Below are positions 1 to 9,130 of a stretch of 64,000 nucleotides of DNA, one piece after another. This stretch comes from Streptomyces sp. R21 (GTDB lineage: Bacteria > Actinomycetota > Actinomycetes > Streptomycetales > Streptomycetaceae): assembly GCF_041051975.1 (NCBI RefSeq), contig NZ_CP163435.1, positions 1,488,001-1,552,000 on the forward strand, in the 5' to 3' direction. Every line of letters begins with the position of its first letter. Within the stretch, counting starts at the first letter, position 1. The position numbers and the translations under genes are program-made. The notes under the pieces are model-generated. The model saw only the letters and a list, made by a program, of their open reading frames with translations. It ran no database searches and had not been told where the DNA came from.

Positions 1-2420
1 TTGGTGTGGGTCGGCCGGTGGAAGTGCCCGAACTGGGTCTCGGACGCGTACCGTTCGGCGTGCACGTCGAGCGGGAATGCGAGCTTGAGGAACTTCTCCG
101 TCTCGTGCCAGTCGACCTCGGTGTCGAGGGTGAGCCGCCGCTCCCCCGGGGCGAGGGACAACACCTGGGTGACGCGCGAGGCGCCGAAGGTCCGTACGAC
201 GCGGACCGACACGCCGTCGCCGACGGGTACGACCTCGTCGGCGTCGACCAGGTCGGTGCCCGTGTTCCGGTAGAACTCGTCGACGTCCCAGGCGTCCCAC
301 ATGTTCGGGAAGTCGGGGTGAAGTTGGAGGAGGTTCGCGGCGCGTCCCGGGGCGACGGTCTCCCGGTCGGCCTCGATGTCGTAGACGGAGACGACGAGCC
401 CGCGCCCGTCGATCTCGATCCGCAGCAGACCGTTGTCCAGCACATGGCCCCCGGCCGCCGTCGACGAAAGCGACACGGCGCCGGCGACGACGGCGGTGGC
501 GGCGCCGCCCGCCGGGACTCCGCTGCGGCCGTGCGGGGCGGAGTTGAAGACCAGTTCCGTGGTCCCCTCCCCCGCCAGGGCCCGCTGGGCCGCGTCGATG
601 ATCGCGTTCAGTTCCCCGGCGACCCGCGCGTAGGTCCTGCGGGCCTCCCGGTGCACCCAGGCGATGGACGAGCCGGGCAGGATGTCGTGGAACTGGTGGA
701 GCAGCACCGTCTTCCAGATACGGTCCAACTCCTCGTAGGGATAGAGGAATCCGGTGCGTACGGCCGCGGTCGCCGCCCACAGTTCCGCCTCGCGCAGCAG
801 GTGCTCGCTGCGGCGGTTGCCCTGCTTGGTCCCGGCCTGGCTGGTGAGGGTGGCGCGGTGCAGTTCGAGGTACAACTCCCCCACCCAGACGGGCGGGTTG
901 GGGTATTCGGCCTCGGCCTTCTTGAAGAACTCCTCGGGCGTCTCCCAGGCCACCGTGGCGGAGCCTTCGAGGTCGCGCAGGCGGCCCGCCTTGGCGATCA
1001 TCTCGCGCGTCGTGCCGCCGCCTCCGTCGCCCCAGCCGGTGGGCGCGAGGGAGTGCCGGGCGGCGCCCTTGTCCTTGAAGTTCCGTGCCGCGTGGGCGAT
1101 TTCGCTGCCCTTCATGGAGCAGTTGTAGGTGTCGACGGGCGGGAAGTGGGTGAAGATCCGGGTGCCGTCGACGCCCTCCCACTGGAAGGTGTGGTGCGGG
1201 AACTTGTTGGTCTGGGACCACGAGATCTTCTGCGTGAGCAGCCACTTGGAGCCCGCCGCCTTGATGATCTGCGGCAGCCCGGCGGCGAAGCCGAAGGTGT
1301 CGGGCAGCCAGGCCTCCTCGTTCTCGATGCCGAACTCGTCGAGGAAGAACCGCTTGCCGTGCACGAACTGACGGGCCATCGCCTCCGAGCCGGGCATGTT
1401 CGTGTCCGACTCGACCCACATGCCGCCCGCGGGCACGAACCGCCCGTCGGCGACCGCCTTCTTGACCCGCGCCCATACCTCGGGCCGGTGCTCCTTGACC
1501 CACGCCCACTGCTGGGCCTGGGACATGGCGAAGACGAAGTCGGGCTCGTCGTCGAGGAGGGCCGTCATGTTGGAGGTGGTCCGAGCGACCTTGCGGACCG
1601 TCTCGCGCAGCGGCCACAGCCAGGCCGAGTCGATGTGCGCGTGCCCGACGGCGCTGATGCGGTGCGCGGAGGGGACCGCGGGTTCGGCGAGCACGCTTGC
1701 GAGGTGCGAACGCGCGGCAGCAGCGGTGCCGCCCACGTCCTGGAGGTCGACCGCGTCGAGCGCGCGCTCCACGGCGCGCAGGATGTCCCAGCGCCGCGCG
1801 CCCTCGACCGGCAGCTCGGCCATCAGCTCGCCCAGCACCTCCAGGTCGATGACGAGCTGCCACACGCTCTCGTCGAAGATCGCGAGGTCCATGCGGGCGA
1901 GGGTGTACTGCGGCTCGTCGCCCGCCGTCTCCTTGTCGCCCAACTGCGTGGGCAGGAAGGGGTGGTAGTCGAGGATGACGGGGTTGGAGGCGGCCTCGAT
2001 GTGCAGCCGGACCTCTTCGCCGCCCTCGACCGGGGCGCCGATGCGCACCCACTGGTTGCGCGGGTTGAGGCCCTTCACCGGGGTGCCGTCGGGCCGGTAG
2101 ACGAGGCCCTCACACTGGAAGCCGGGCATGTTCTCGTCGAAGCCGAGGTCGAGGATCGCCTCGACGGTCCTCCCCGCCCAGGCCTCGGGGACGGTTCCGG
2201 TGACGCGGAACCAGCTGGTGCCCCACGGAGCACCCCAGCGCGCGCCGACCGCGATCGTCTCGGGTGCGGCGGCGAGCCCTTCGGCGACCGGCACCGGCTC
2301 GCCTGGGGCGTTCCACACCGCGACATCCAGCGGCACGGACTCGGGGTACACGGCGGGGCGGATGCGCTCGTCGAGGACGCGCCGGAGGCGGGCTTCGACC
2401 AGGGTGCGGTCGTCATGCAT
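1..2420 (-). CDS. GH38 alpha-mannosidase (3' end outside window)
   Basis: Hydrolyses terminal alpha-mannosyl residues. I translated the minus strand from ATG at 2420; the frame stays open for 806 codons and runs off the left edge. Around residue 255 is HAHIDSAWLWP, the GH38 zinc-binding His/Asp signature, and near residue 338 is VESDTNMPG, which carries the expected Asp nucleophile. No signal peptide is visible, so the enzyme is probably cytoplasmic and acts on imported glycans. GGAG lies about 9 bases before the ATG. It follows the GH85 gene by 63 bases on the same strand, and the GH5-type gene and ABC importer lie further upstream. GH38 proteins are about 1000 aa, so roughly 200 residues are missing. 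The large open frame on the opposite strand is a shadow. Family call firm; linkage specificity not read from sequence. Confidence 0.93.
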   Translation of the reverse strand, partial: MHDDRTLVEARLRRVLDERIRPAVYPESVPLDVAVWNAPGEPVPVAEGLAAAPETIAVGARWGAPWGTSWFRVTGTVPEAWAGRTVEAILDLGFDENMPGFQCEGLVYRPDGTPVKGLNPRNQWVRIGAPVEGGEEVRLHIEAASNPVILDYHPFLPTQLGDKETAGDEPQYTLARMDLAIFDESVWQLVIDLEVLGELMAELPVEGARRWDILRAVERALDAVDLQDVGGTAAAARSHLASVLAEPAVPSAHRISAVGHAHIDSAWLWPLRETVRKVARTTSNMTALLDDEPDFVFAMSQAQQWAWVKEHRPEVWARVKKAVADGRFVPAGGMWVESDTNMPGSEAMARQFVHGKRFFLDEFGIENEEAWLPDTFGFAAGLPQIIKAAGSKWLLTQKISWSQTNKFPHHTFQWEGVDGTRIFTHFPPVDTYNCSMKGSEIAHAARNFKDKGAARHSLAPTGWGDGGGGTTREMIAKAGRLRDLEGSATVAWETPEEFFKKAEAEYPNPPVWVGELYLELHRATLTSQAGTKQGNRRSEHLLREAELWAATAAVRTGFLYPYEELDRIWKTVLLHQFHDILPGSSIAWVHREARRTYARVAGELNAIIDAAQRALAGEGTTELVFNSAPHGRSGVPAGGAATAVVAGAVSLSSTAAGGHVLDNGLLRIEIDGRGLVVSVYDIEADRETVAPGRAANLLQLHPDFPNMWDAWDVDEFYRNTGTDLVDADEVVPVGDGVSVRVVRTFGASRVTQVLSLAPGERRLTLDTEVDWHETEKFLKLAFPLDVHAERYASETQFGHFHRPTHT

Positions 2421-2483
2421 GAGGTGCTCCGTGAGGTGAGGGTGCGGGCTACCGGATGTGGGGGCCGGATACGGACGGGCGGG

Positions 2484-4478
2484 CTACCAGGTGTGCGTGG
2501 TCGTAGCTGCGGTCGACACGGTGAACAGCTCCCCGACCGCGCGCAGTTCGAACCCTGCGGCGCTCTCGCCCGGCTCGGGGACGAGACCGCCGACGTAGAA
2601 GGCGCGCTGGCAGGTGCCGCCGAGGAAGCGGCGCCTGCCGTCCGGGAGCACGCGGTGCAGCTCGTAGTGGCGTACGGCACCGGGGGCGGCCGGCCACGCG
2701 AAGCGCAGGTTGCCGCCGTCGGCGTCGGTGATGCGCAGCTCGGCGGGGGCGGCGGGGGTCACCGTCGCGTCCCGCACGGCGAGGCCGCCGAGCCGCCAGC
2801 GCGCCTGCCCACCGCTGCCGGTGAGCCGAACGGCCAGCGTGCGCACCGTGCCGGAGAGGCCGGTCAGCGGCACGGTGGTGGTCTGCCACCCGTTGCTGGT
2901 GGCGACCGGGAAGTAGGTGTACGACGGCGCCTGTCCCGGTGCGCTCGGGTCGGCGGTGGCGATCGCCAGCTCGACCCGGGCGCTTCCCGCGTCGACCCGA
3001 TGGGTCAGCTCCACGACCGTCTCGGGACGGATGGGCAGCCTCGTCGCGTACAGGTCCAGTGTGGCGGGCGCGTCGAGGGCACCGGAGATGAGGAGGCTGC
3101 TGCCACCGCGCCAGGCGTCCGCGAAGTCGAAGGCCACGGTGGGGCGTTGGCCCGTGGTGCGCACGACCCAGCGGCGGGAGGGCAGCCGGTCCTGGAGGCC
3201 GAGGTGGTTCCAGCCGGAGTCGGAGGTGACCTCGCCATTCTCGTACCACTTCAGGCCGTGGCCGGTGTTGAAGACGGTCGCGAAGGGGACGGAGGTGACC
3301 GTCGACCGGTCGGCGACCGATACAGCCGGGGCGCGCCAGCGGGCGTTCGGGTCGGGTGCCGACGGGTCGAGCGAGGCACCGGTCCAGAACTGGTCGTCGG
3401 CGGTGTGGAAGTCGCCGGGGGTGCGGCTCGCGGGCAGGTGGTTGCGGGTCCATTCGGGCCGGTAGAAACCGAGGGAGGTGACGTGCGCCTTGGTGGTCGG
3501 CACGATGGCGTCCCAGTTGACGGAGGTGCTTGTGCCGTTCGACTCGACGTCGACGCCTGCCCACAACTCGTAGCAGCTGCGGCCGAGTTGCTGGGCCTGT
3601 CTGCCGGAGGTGGCCAGCGAGCCGGCCGTCCAGCGGAAGTCGAGGAACATGGAGTCGGCGGCCTGGAAGAACGTCTTGTTCTGGTTGTTCAGGGCCCCCT
3701 GCCAGCTCACCGAGCCGTTCACGGTCATCGCGTCGTACCAGGTGACGCGCTGCCCGCGGGCCGCGCCGAGCGCCTTGAGCTCCTTCAGGAAGCCGAGCAT
3801 GTCGGTGGCGAGCACGGAGTTCCCGCCGCCGGTCTCGGCGTTGACGAACCAGCCGTCGAAGCCGTACGCGGCGGCGACCGCGACCAGTTGCGCGGCGAGC
3901 GGGTAGTGCCCGGCGGAGTCCTTCTGTACCAGGTCGCGGGTCCACTGGAGTTGACCGCCGTAGGCGGCCGGCGGAAGGAAGATGTTGCCGAGGACGGGCA
4001 CTCCGTGGCGGTGGGCGGAGTCCACGATCGGCGCGTTGGGCGCGAGGACGATGCCCTCGCCCGACGAGCCGCCCCAGAAGACGAGTTCGTCGAGATACGC
4101 CCAGTGGGTGAGGGCGTAGTAGTCGGCGGTGGCGGCCCCCTGCGCGGGGTTGCTCGACGTGGGGCCGAAGGAGACGAGGGACTGGACGCGCGCCTGGCCG
4201 CTGCGGGCCGTGGTGTTCGCCGGTGTCGGGGTGAAGCGGGCGGCGAGCGGCACGGACGCGGCGTTGAAGGCCAGGTCCGCGTCCGTCTCGGCGCGCCACG
4301 CCTTGAGGCTGCGCCAGGTGATGCCGGTGCCCGGGGTGCCGGAGGGCAGGGAGTCGGGGTACCAGTAGGAGGCGTACGGCTGGAGGTCGCGGGTGGCGGC
4401 CGTGGCGGCGGCGGGCAGCGCGGGGGTGAGCGCTGCCGAGGCCGCGGCGAGCAGGACGGTGCGTCTGCTGAGGTTCAC
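2484..4478 (-). CDS. Secreted GH85 endo-beta-N-acetylglucosaminidase
   Basis: Cleaves the chitobiose core of N-glycans, releasing the oligosaccharide. Start is GTG at 4478 with GGAG a few bases upstream; 664 aa. Residues 1-27 form a Tat signal (LSRRTVLL followed by an Ala-rich hydrophobic stretch). The barrel begins near residue 30. The motif FDGWFVNAE contains N213 and E215, matching the Asn/Glu pair used in substrate-assisted catalysis by GH85. The C-terminal 250 residues look like beta-sandwich and Fn3-like modules. Together with the downstream GH38 and upstream GH5-type gene it forms a glycan-breakdown set; this is the only one of the three with an export signal, so release outside the cell followed by import is a reasonable inference. 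A longer open frame extends upstream but lacks a signal peptide and overlaps the GH5-type gene. Confidence 0.92.
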   Translation of the reverse strand: MNLSRRTVLLAAASAALTPALPAAATAATRDLQPYASYWYPDSLPSGTPGTGITWRSLKAWRAETDADLAFNAASVPLAARFTPTPANTTARSGQARVQSLVSFGPTSSNPAQGAATADYYALTHWAYLDELVFWGGSSGEGIVLAPNAPIVDSAHRHGVPVLGNIFLPPAAYGGQLQWTRDLVQKDSAGHYPLAAQLVAVAAAYGFDGWFVNAETGGGNSVLATDMLGFLKELKALGAARGQRVTWYDAMTVNGSVSWQGALNNQNKTFFQAADSMFLDFRWTAGSLATSGRQAQQLGRSCYELWAGVDVESNGTSTSVNWDAIVPTTKAHVTSLGFYRPEWTRNHLPASRTPGDFHTADDQFWTGASLDPSAPDPNARWRAPAVSVADRSTVTSVPFATVFNTGHGLKWYENGEVTSDSGWNHLGLQDRLPSRRWVVRTTGQRPTVAFDFADAWRGGSSLLISGALDAPATLDLYATRLPIRPETVVELTHRVDAGSARVELAIATADPSAPGQAPSYTYFPVATSNGWQTTTVPLTGLSGTVRTLAVRLTGSGGQARWRLGGLAVRDATVTPAAPAELRITDADGGNLRFAWPAAPGAVRHYELHRVLPDGRRRFLGGTCQRAFYVGGLVPEPGESAAGFELRAVGELFTVSTAATTTHTW

Positions 4479-4507
4479 GGTGTGCTCCGTATCGTGGTGG
4501 GGACGGG

Positions 4508-5740
4508 CTACTCGGTGACCTGGTGCGGGGTGACGACTTCGGTGATGCCGCGGGCCGCGAGGTGCTCCTTGTCGTCGGCGCGGTCCGCGAGGACGGTGGT
4601 GGGGCGGGCGCCGTCGGCGGTGAGCCGGGCGAAGGCCTCGAAGACGGGGCCGCCGGGGGCGCAGACGGAGCGGCCCGGCGCGGTGTCCACGACCAGGGCG
4701 GTGGTCCGGGGCTTGGGCGCGTGCGGCCGCCGCTCCCCGACGATCCGGGCGAGGGTCTCCCCGGCGGGCTTGGTCCGCCGGTCGTTGGTCAACAGGCCCA
4801 GCCCGTATTCGAGTTCGGGGAAGTCGGCGAGATCGCGGCTGACGTCGTGCGAGCACCACCAGGTGATGCCCCACAGGTCCGGGCAGTCCAGGACGTTGGT
4901 GACGGTCGCCTCCGTGAAGGCGGCGGCGTGCTCGGCCGGGATCAGCGGGGCGGGCGCGCCGACCTCCTGGAGCCAGACCGGGCGGTGCGGGTCGTCCGCC
5001 CAGGCCTTGGAGAGTTCGACGAGGTAGGCGGCGTGGTGCTCGGTGGCCGTGCCGGTGCGGCCGTGGCGCTGGGCGGTGCCGTTGAACACCCAGGAGTGCA
5101 CGGCGGTGAGCGCGCCGAGCCGGGCCGAGTGGGCGGGTGTGAACGGCTGGTCGTCCTGGTACCAGGCGGCGTCGTAGGAGGCGTGCAGGTGCAGCTTGCC
5201 GGGGGCGCCCTCCTCGCAGGCGGCGAGCAGGCGCCGAAGCCATGCCTCCGCCTGCTCGGGTGTGATGCGGTCGGGGTCGGGGTGCGGCCCGGCCGCGAAC
5301 TGGTTGACCTCGTTGCCGAGCGTCATGCCGATGAAGTTCGGCCGGTCGGCGAGCGCGGCGGCGAGCGTGCGCAGGTAGGACGCCTCGCCCTCGACCACCT
5401 CCGGGTTGGTGAAGAGGCTGCGCCGGTGCCAGGTCCGCGTCCACGCGGGCAGGAAGTCGAAGCTTGACAAGTGCCCTTGCAAGCCGTCCACGTTGACGTC
5501 GAGGCCGCGCTCGGCGGCGGCGTCGGCGAGCGCGACGAGCTGCTCGACCGCGCGAGGGCGGATCAGAGTGCGGTTCGGCTGGAAGTACGGCCACAGCGGG
5601 AAGACCCGGATGTGATCGAGGCCGAGCCGCGCGATGGAGTCGAGGTCGGCCCGGACGGCGTCGAGGTCGAAGTCGAGCCAGTGGTGGAACCACCCTTCGC
5701 TGGGGGTGTAGTTGACGCCGAAGCGCACGGCAGAAGTCAT
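4508..5740 (-). CDS. GH5-type (clan A) glycosidase, probable beta-mannosidase
   Basis: TIM-barrel glycosidase of 410 aa. The N-terminus GVNYTPSEGWFHHW and the paired catalytic Glu residues fit the GH5 group: E144 in LGNEVNQF (acid/base after Asn) and E259 in WLQEVGAP (nucleophile). No signal peptide, so cytoplasmic. AGGAAT lies 7 bases before ATG 5740. The gene sits 59 bases after the permease and 29 bases before the GH85 gene, in one operon. The opening and context resemble GH5 subfamily 18, some members of which act on the beta-mannosyl-GlcNAc unit of N-glycan cores; subfamily and substrate are inference. An alternative is a mannan- or glucan-directed enzyme. Confidence 0.85.
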   Translation of the reverse strand: MTSAVRFGVNYTPSEGWFHHWLDFDLDAVRADLDSIARLGLDHIRVFPLWPYFQPNRTLIRPRAVEQLVALADAAAERGLDVNVDGLQGHLSSFDFLPAWTRTWHRRSLFTNPEVVEGEASYLRTLAAALADRPNFIGMTLGNEVNQFAAGPHPDPDRITPEQAEAWLRRLLAACEEGAPGKLHLHASYDAAWYQDDQPFTPAHSARLGALTAVHSWVFNGTAQRHGRTGTATEHHAAYLVELSKAWADDPHRPVWLQEVGAPAPLIPAEHAAAFTEATVTNVLDCPDLWGITWWCSHDVSRDLADFPELEYGLGLLTNDRRTKPAGETLARIVGERRPHAPKPRTTALVVDTAPGRSVCAPGGPVFEAFARLTADGARPTTVLADRADDKEHLAARGITEVVTPHQVTE

Positions 5741-5799
5741 GCGGATTCCTTGGAGCAGCGGAGGTGCGGTGCTGTGGGGGTGCGGTGGGGGTGGGGAGC

Positions 5800-6717
5800 T
5801 CAGCCCTTGACCGCGCCCTCGCCCACGCCGCGGAAGAAGTACCGCTGGAGGCAGGCGAAGAGGGCGATGAGCGGCGCCACGGCGATGATCGTGCCCGCGG
5901 CGACGAGCCGTTCGTCGTTGGCGAAGGTCCCGTGCAGATAGTTGAGGCCGATGGTGAGGGTGAACTTCGACGGGTCGCTGAGCGCGATGAGCGGCCACAG
6001 GAAGTCGTCCCAGGCGCCCATGAACGCGAAGATCGCGACGACGGCAAGGGTGCCCTTCACCGACGGCAGGGCGATCCTGAGGAACCGCTGCCAGGCGTTC
6101 GCGCCGTCGACGAAGGCCGCCTCCTCGATCTCGTAGGGCAGGTTGAGGAAGGCGTTGCGCATCAGCAGCACGTTCATGGCGCTCACGCAGCCCGGCAGCA
6201 CCACGCCGATGAGCGTGTTGTTCAGGCCCAGCTCCCGCATCGTCGTGAACTGGGCGATGATGATGCTCTCGGCGGGGACCAGCATCGCGAGGATGAAGAC
6301 CAGCGTGGCCACCTTGCGGCCGCGGTAGCGCAGCCGGGCCAGGGCGTAGCCGGCGAGCGCGGCGCCCACGCAGTTGGTGACGACGTTGCCGACGGCGACC
6401 TTCAGCGAGTTGAGGGCGTAGTCCCACACGGGGATGGTGTCGGCGACCCGCCGGTAGTTGTGCAGGGTCGGGTCGCCCGGCAGGAACTTGGGCGGCGAGC
6501 TGAAGATATCCTCGGTCGGGCCCTTCAGCGAGGTGGACAGCTGCCACAGGAACGGGCCGACGGTCAGCGCGAGGACGGCGAGCAACAGCAGGTAGCGCAG
6601 GGCGAGTTCCCACACGCGGATACGGCGGCCGTGCTCGTCGGTGATCCGGCGGCGGCCCTTTCGCTGTCGCGTGGTCGCCGGAGGCTCGGCGGGGCGGACC
6701 TTCTCCAGGACGCTCAC
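5800..6717 (-). CDS. ABC sugar permease, MalG type
   Basis: Inner-membrane half of a carbohydrate importer, 305 aa, about six membrane segments. The EAA loop for ATPase contact is visible as EEAAFVDGANAWQRF followed by PSVKG. The start is GTG at 6717, overlapping the stop of the upstream permease by four bases (GTGA), a sign of translational coupling. A longer frame upstream exists but would overlap the whole of the neighbour. No ATPase gene is nearby; Streptomyces CUT1 importers of this kind commonly share the MsiK ATPase encoded elsewhere, which is expected here by inference. It probably imports the oligosaccharides cut by the neighbouring hydrolases. Confidence 0.92.
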   Translation of the reverse strand: MSVLEKVRPAEPPATTRQRKGRRRITDEHGRRIRVWELALRYLLLLAVLALTVGPFLWQLSTSLKGPTEDIFSSPPKFLPGDPTLHNYRRVADTIPVWDYALNSLKVAVGNVVTNCVGAALAGYALARLRYRGRKVATLVFILAMLVPAESIIIAQFTTMRELGLNNTLIGVVLPGCVSAMNVLLMRNAFLNLPYEIEEAAFVDGANAWQRFLRIALPSVKGTLAVVAIFAFMGAWDDFLWPLIALSDPSKFTLTIGLNYLHGTFANDERLVAAGTIIAVAPLIALFACLQRYFFRGVGEGAVKG

Positions 6718-7610
6718 GTCTCCTCCTTCCGGTCGGCGCGCAGCACGAGCAGCATCAGAACCACGGTCACGACGAAGACGACGACGGAGATGGCCGAGGC
6801 GTAGCCGACCCGGCCGGTCAGGCCGGTGCCGGTGCGCTGGACGAGCATGACGAGGGTGGTGTCCTCGCCGGCCGGTCCGCCGTCGGGCCCCGCCATCAGG
6901 TAGACCTCGGAGAACACCTTGAAGGCGGAGACCGAGGAGAGCGCGCCGACCAGGACCATCGTCGAGCGAACGGCGGGCACGGTGACCGTGAAGAAGCGGC
7001 GCACCGGGCCCGCGCCGTCCACCGAGGCGGCCTCGTGCAGTTCGCGCGGCACGTTCGCGAGCGCGGCCAGGTAAATGATCATGTAGTAGCCGAGGCCTCT
7101 CCAGACCGTGACGGCCATGGCGCTCAGCAGGAGCAGCCACTGGTCGCTGAGGAAGCCGACCCTGCCGACCCCGATCGCCTCCAACACCGCGTTCACCAGA
7201 CCACGTTCGTCGAGCAGCCACACCCAGATCAGGCCGACCACCACGATGGAGGCGACCACCGGGGTGTAGAAGGCCGAGCGGAAGAAGGTGATGCCGGGGA
7301 TGTTCTTCTGGACCAGCAGCGCAAGCAGCAGCGGGAGCAGAACTAGCGCGGGGACGACCCCGAGGACGTACAGCGTGCTGTTGCGCAGCCCGATCCAGAA
7401 CATCTCGTCGTGCAGCAGCTCACGGAAGTTGGCCAGTCCCACGAACTCGCCGGGGATCAGGGTCCGCCGATCGGTGAAGGAGTTGACCACGGTCGAGACG
7501 AACGGATAAAGGATGAACACGCCCACGACCAGAAAGCCGGGCGCGGCGAACAGCCAGGGGCTGGTGGGCAGTTGGCGCCGTACACGGGCGGTGCTGGAGG
7601 AACTCGCCAT
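6714..7610 (-). CDS. ABC sugar permease, MalF type
   Basis: Partner permease of 298 aa with six hydrophobic segments and an EAA loop (LHEAASVDGAGPVRRFF). I take ATG 7610 (MASSSS) as start, eight bases after the stop of the binding-protein gene; a GTG/ATG extension to 7649 would overlap that gene by 31 bases and adds residues unlike a permease terminus. No strong ribosome site is seen, so coupling to the gene ahead is likely. Substrate is inferred from the adjacent GH38, GH85 and GH5-type enzymes. Confidence 0.9.
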   Translation of the reverse strand: MASSSSTARVRRQLPTSPWLFAAPGFLVVGVFILYPFVSTVVNSFTDRRTLIPGEFVGLANFRELLHDEMFWIGLRNSTLYVLGVVPALVLLPLLLALLVQKNIPGITFFRSAFYTPVVASIVVVGLIWVWLLDERGLVNAVLEAIGVGRVGFLSDQWLLLLSAMAVTVWRGLGYYMIIYLAALANVPRELHEAASVDGAGPVRRFFTVTVPAVRSTMVLVGALSSVSAFKVFSEVYLMAGPDGGPAGEDTTLVMLVQRTGTGLTGRVGYASAISVVVFVVTVVLMLLVLRADRKEET

Positions 7611-7618
7611 GGCTGCGC

Positions 7619-8911
7619 TCAGCCCTGCTGCTTGAGCAGCGTGTCGCACGCCTTGACAGCGTTGTCAAGAGCCGACTTGGGGCTCTCCTTGCCCTGCAGC
7701 GCCTTGGCGACCTCGTTGCGCAGCGCGGTCTTCATCTGCTCGCTGAACAGCACGGGGGTGTAATTGACCGCGTTCTTCAGGGACTTGGCGGCGGCGATCC
7801 GCACCCTTGTCTCGTCGGTGCCGTCCTCCTTGGTGAAGTACGGGTCGTCCAGCGATCCGGCGGTGCTCGGGAAGATCGCCACCTTCTTGGCGAACGACAT
7901 CTGGTTCTGCGCGTCGGTGACGTAGTGCGCGAAGGCGACCGAGGCGGGGGTGTGCTTGGTGCGCGAGTTGACCATCACGCCCATGACGTACATGTTCACC
8001 TTGCCGGTGCTGGTGATCTGGTCCGTGATCCCGATGTTCTTGTACAGGTTGGGCGCCTGCTTCTTGAAGTTGCCGAGGTCCAGGGCGCTGCCCGGGTTCA
8101 TGGCGACGGCCTCGGTGAGGAACTTCTTGCCGGACGACTCCGGCGTCGCGGTCAGTGCCTGCGGGTCGAGCGCCTTGGCGTCGTACAACTCCTTGTATCT
8201 GGTGAGGAGTTCGACTCCCTTGGCGTCGTTGAAGGCGAAGCCGGTGCCCTCCTTGCTCATCAGCTCGACGCCGTAGCGGCCGAAGTCCTCGATGGTGGGC
8301 ACGTTCGCGAGGGTGGCGACCTTGCCGTCGCTCTTCTTCGCCAACTGCAGGGCGTCGGCGAAGAGTTCGTCGTACGTCGTCGGCGGCTTGGCGGCGTCGA
8401 ATCCGGCCTTCTCGAAGAGGGACTTGTTGTAGAAGAGCGGGCCGGTGTTCAGATACCAGGGGAAGGCGTACGTCCCGGTCATGCCCGGTATCTGATGGCT
8501 GGCCCAGGCGCCGTCCAGGTACTCCTTCCTGTACTTGGCGGCCGACTTGTCGAGGTCGAGGGCGAGTCCGGCCTTGGCGAGCGGGGCGACCAGGTCCGGG
8601 GAGACGTTGACGACGTCGGGCAGGGTGCCACCGGCCGCGTCCGCGCTGATCTTGTCGGCGTAGCCCTCGGCGGGCTGGTCGACCCACTTCACGTGGGTGC
8701 CGGGGTACTTCTTCTCGAAGCCGTCGATCAGACCCTCGAAGTACGGCTTGAAGTTGGCGCGGAGATTCCAGGTCTGGAAGGTGATGTCGCCCTCGACCTT
8801 GCCGGAGGCGTCGGTCGAGCCGGCGCCGTCGTCGCCGGAGCCGCAGGAACTCAGCGGCAGGACGACGGCAACGGCGGCAGCGGCGGCGAGAGTTCTGCGG
8901 GAGATGCGCAC
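7619..8911 (-). CDS. Sugar ABC transporter binding lipoprotein
   Basis: Family 1 extracellular solute-binding protein, 430 aa. Start is GTG at 8911 with AGAGGAG about 8 bases upstream. The N-terminus reads RISRRTLAAAAA then a lipobox ending LSSC, so it should be lipid-anchored; the twin Arg suggests Tat export. The mature part has the typical ITFQTWN opening and aromatic-rich binding segments. First gene of the operon that runs binding protein, two permeases, GH5-type, GH85, GH38. Its promoter region holds paired LacI-type operators, so glycan-responsive repression is expected. Confidence 0.93.
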   Translation of the reverse strand: MRISRRTLAAAAAVAVVLPLSSCGSGDDGAGSTDASGKVEGDITFQTWNLRANFKPYFEGLIDGFEKKYPGTHVKWVDQPAEGYADKISADAAGGTLPDVVNVSPDLVAPLAKAGLALDLDKSAAKYRKEYLDGAWASHQIPGMTGTYAFPWYLNTGPLFYNKSLFEKAGFDAAKPPTTYDELFADALQLAKKSDGKVATLANVPTIEDFGRYGVELMSKEGTGFAFNDAKGVELLTRYKELYDAKALDPQALTATPESSGKKFLTEAVAMNPGSALDLGNFKKQAPNLYKNIGITDQITSTGKVNMYVMGVMVNSRTKHTPASVAFAHYVTDAQNQMSFAKKVAIFPSTAGSLDDPYFTKEDGTDETRVRIAAAKSLKNAVNYTPVLFSEQMKTALRNEVAKALQGKESPKSALDNAVKACDTLLKQQG

Positions 8912-9062
8912 GGATGGGGCTCCTCTGCAGCGGGGGAACGGGTGCCGTCGCAGACCTTGCAGGCTCGCCCCTTTCGAAGTCAATGGATTCGTCGGAGCTA
9001 AATTCTTTAGTGCAGTGAAACCACAGGTCAGAAAGCTCTTACTCACCACTTGTGGCTGATAA

Positions 9063-9076
9063 CTAATGCGCTTTAG
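9063..9076. promoter_or_regulatory. LacI-type operator, site 1
   Basis: CTAATGCGCTTTAG is a near-perfect 14-base palindrome with a central GCGC, the layout of LacI/GalR operators. It lies between the divergent binding-protein gene and the LacI gene. The 12 bases 9062-9073 are repeated as an exact inverted copy at 9090-9101. Confidence 0.65.
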
Positions 9077-9086
9077 GATGCTGGCA

Positions 9087-9100
9087 CTCAAGCGCATTAG
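9087..9100. promoter_or_regulatory. LacI-type operator, site 2
   Basis: CTCAAGCGCATTAG shares the GCGC centre and ATTAG half-site of site 1; centres are 24 bases apart. About 67 bases upstream of site 2 is another AT-rich palindrome, CTAAATTCTTTAG at 8998-9010, which could be a third element or part of the promoter. Confidence 0.6.
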
Positions 9101-9130
9101 TGCACAGGCTCCAGGGAATGGAGAGCAAGG

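Noticed and set aside
6..5027. Giant + strand open frame
   Set aside because: Shadow of the minus-strand GH38, GH85 and GH5-type genes, whose motifs are intact; composition is Arg/Gly/Val-rich without domains.
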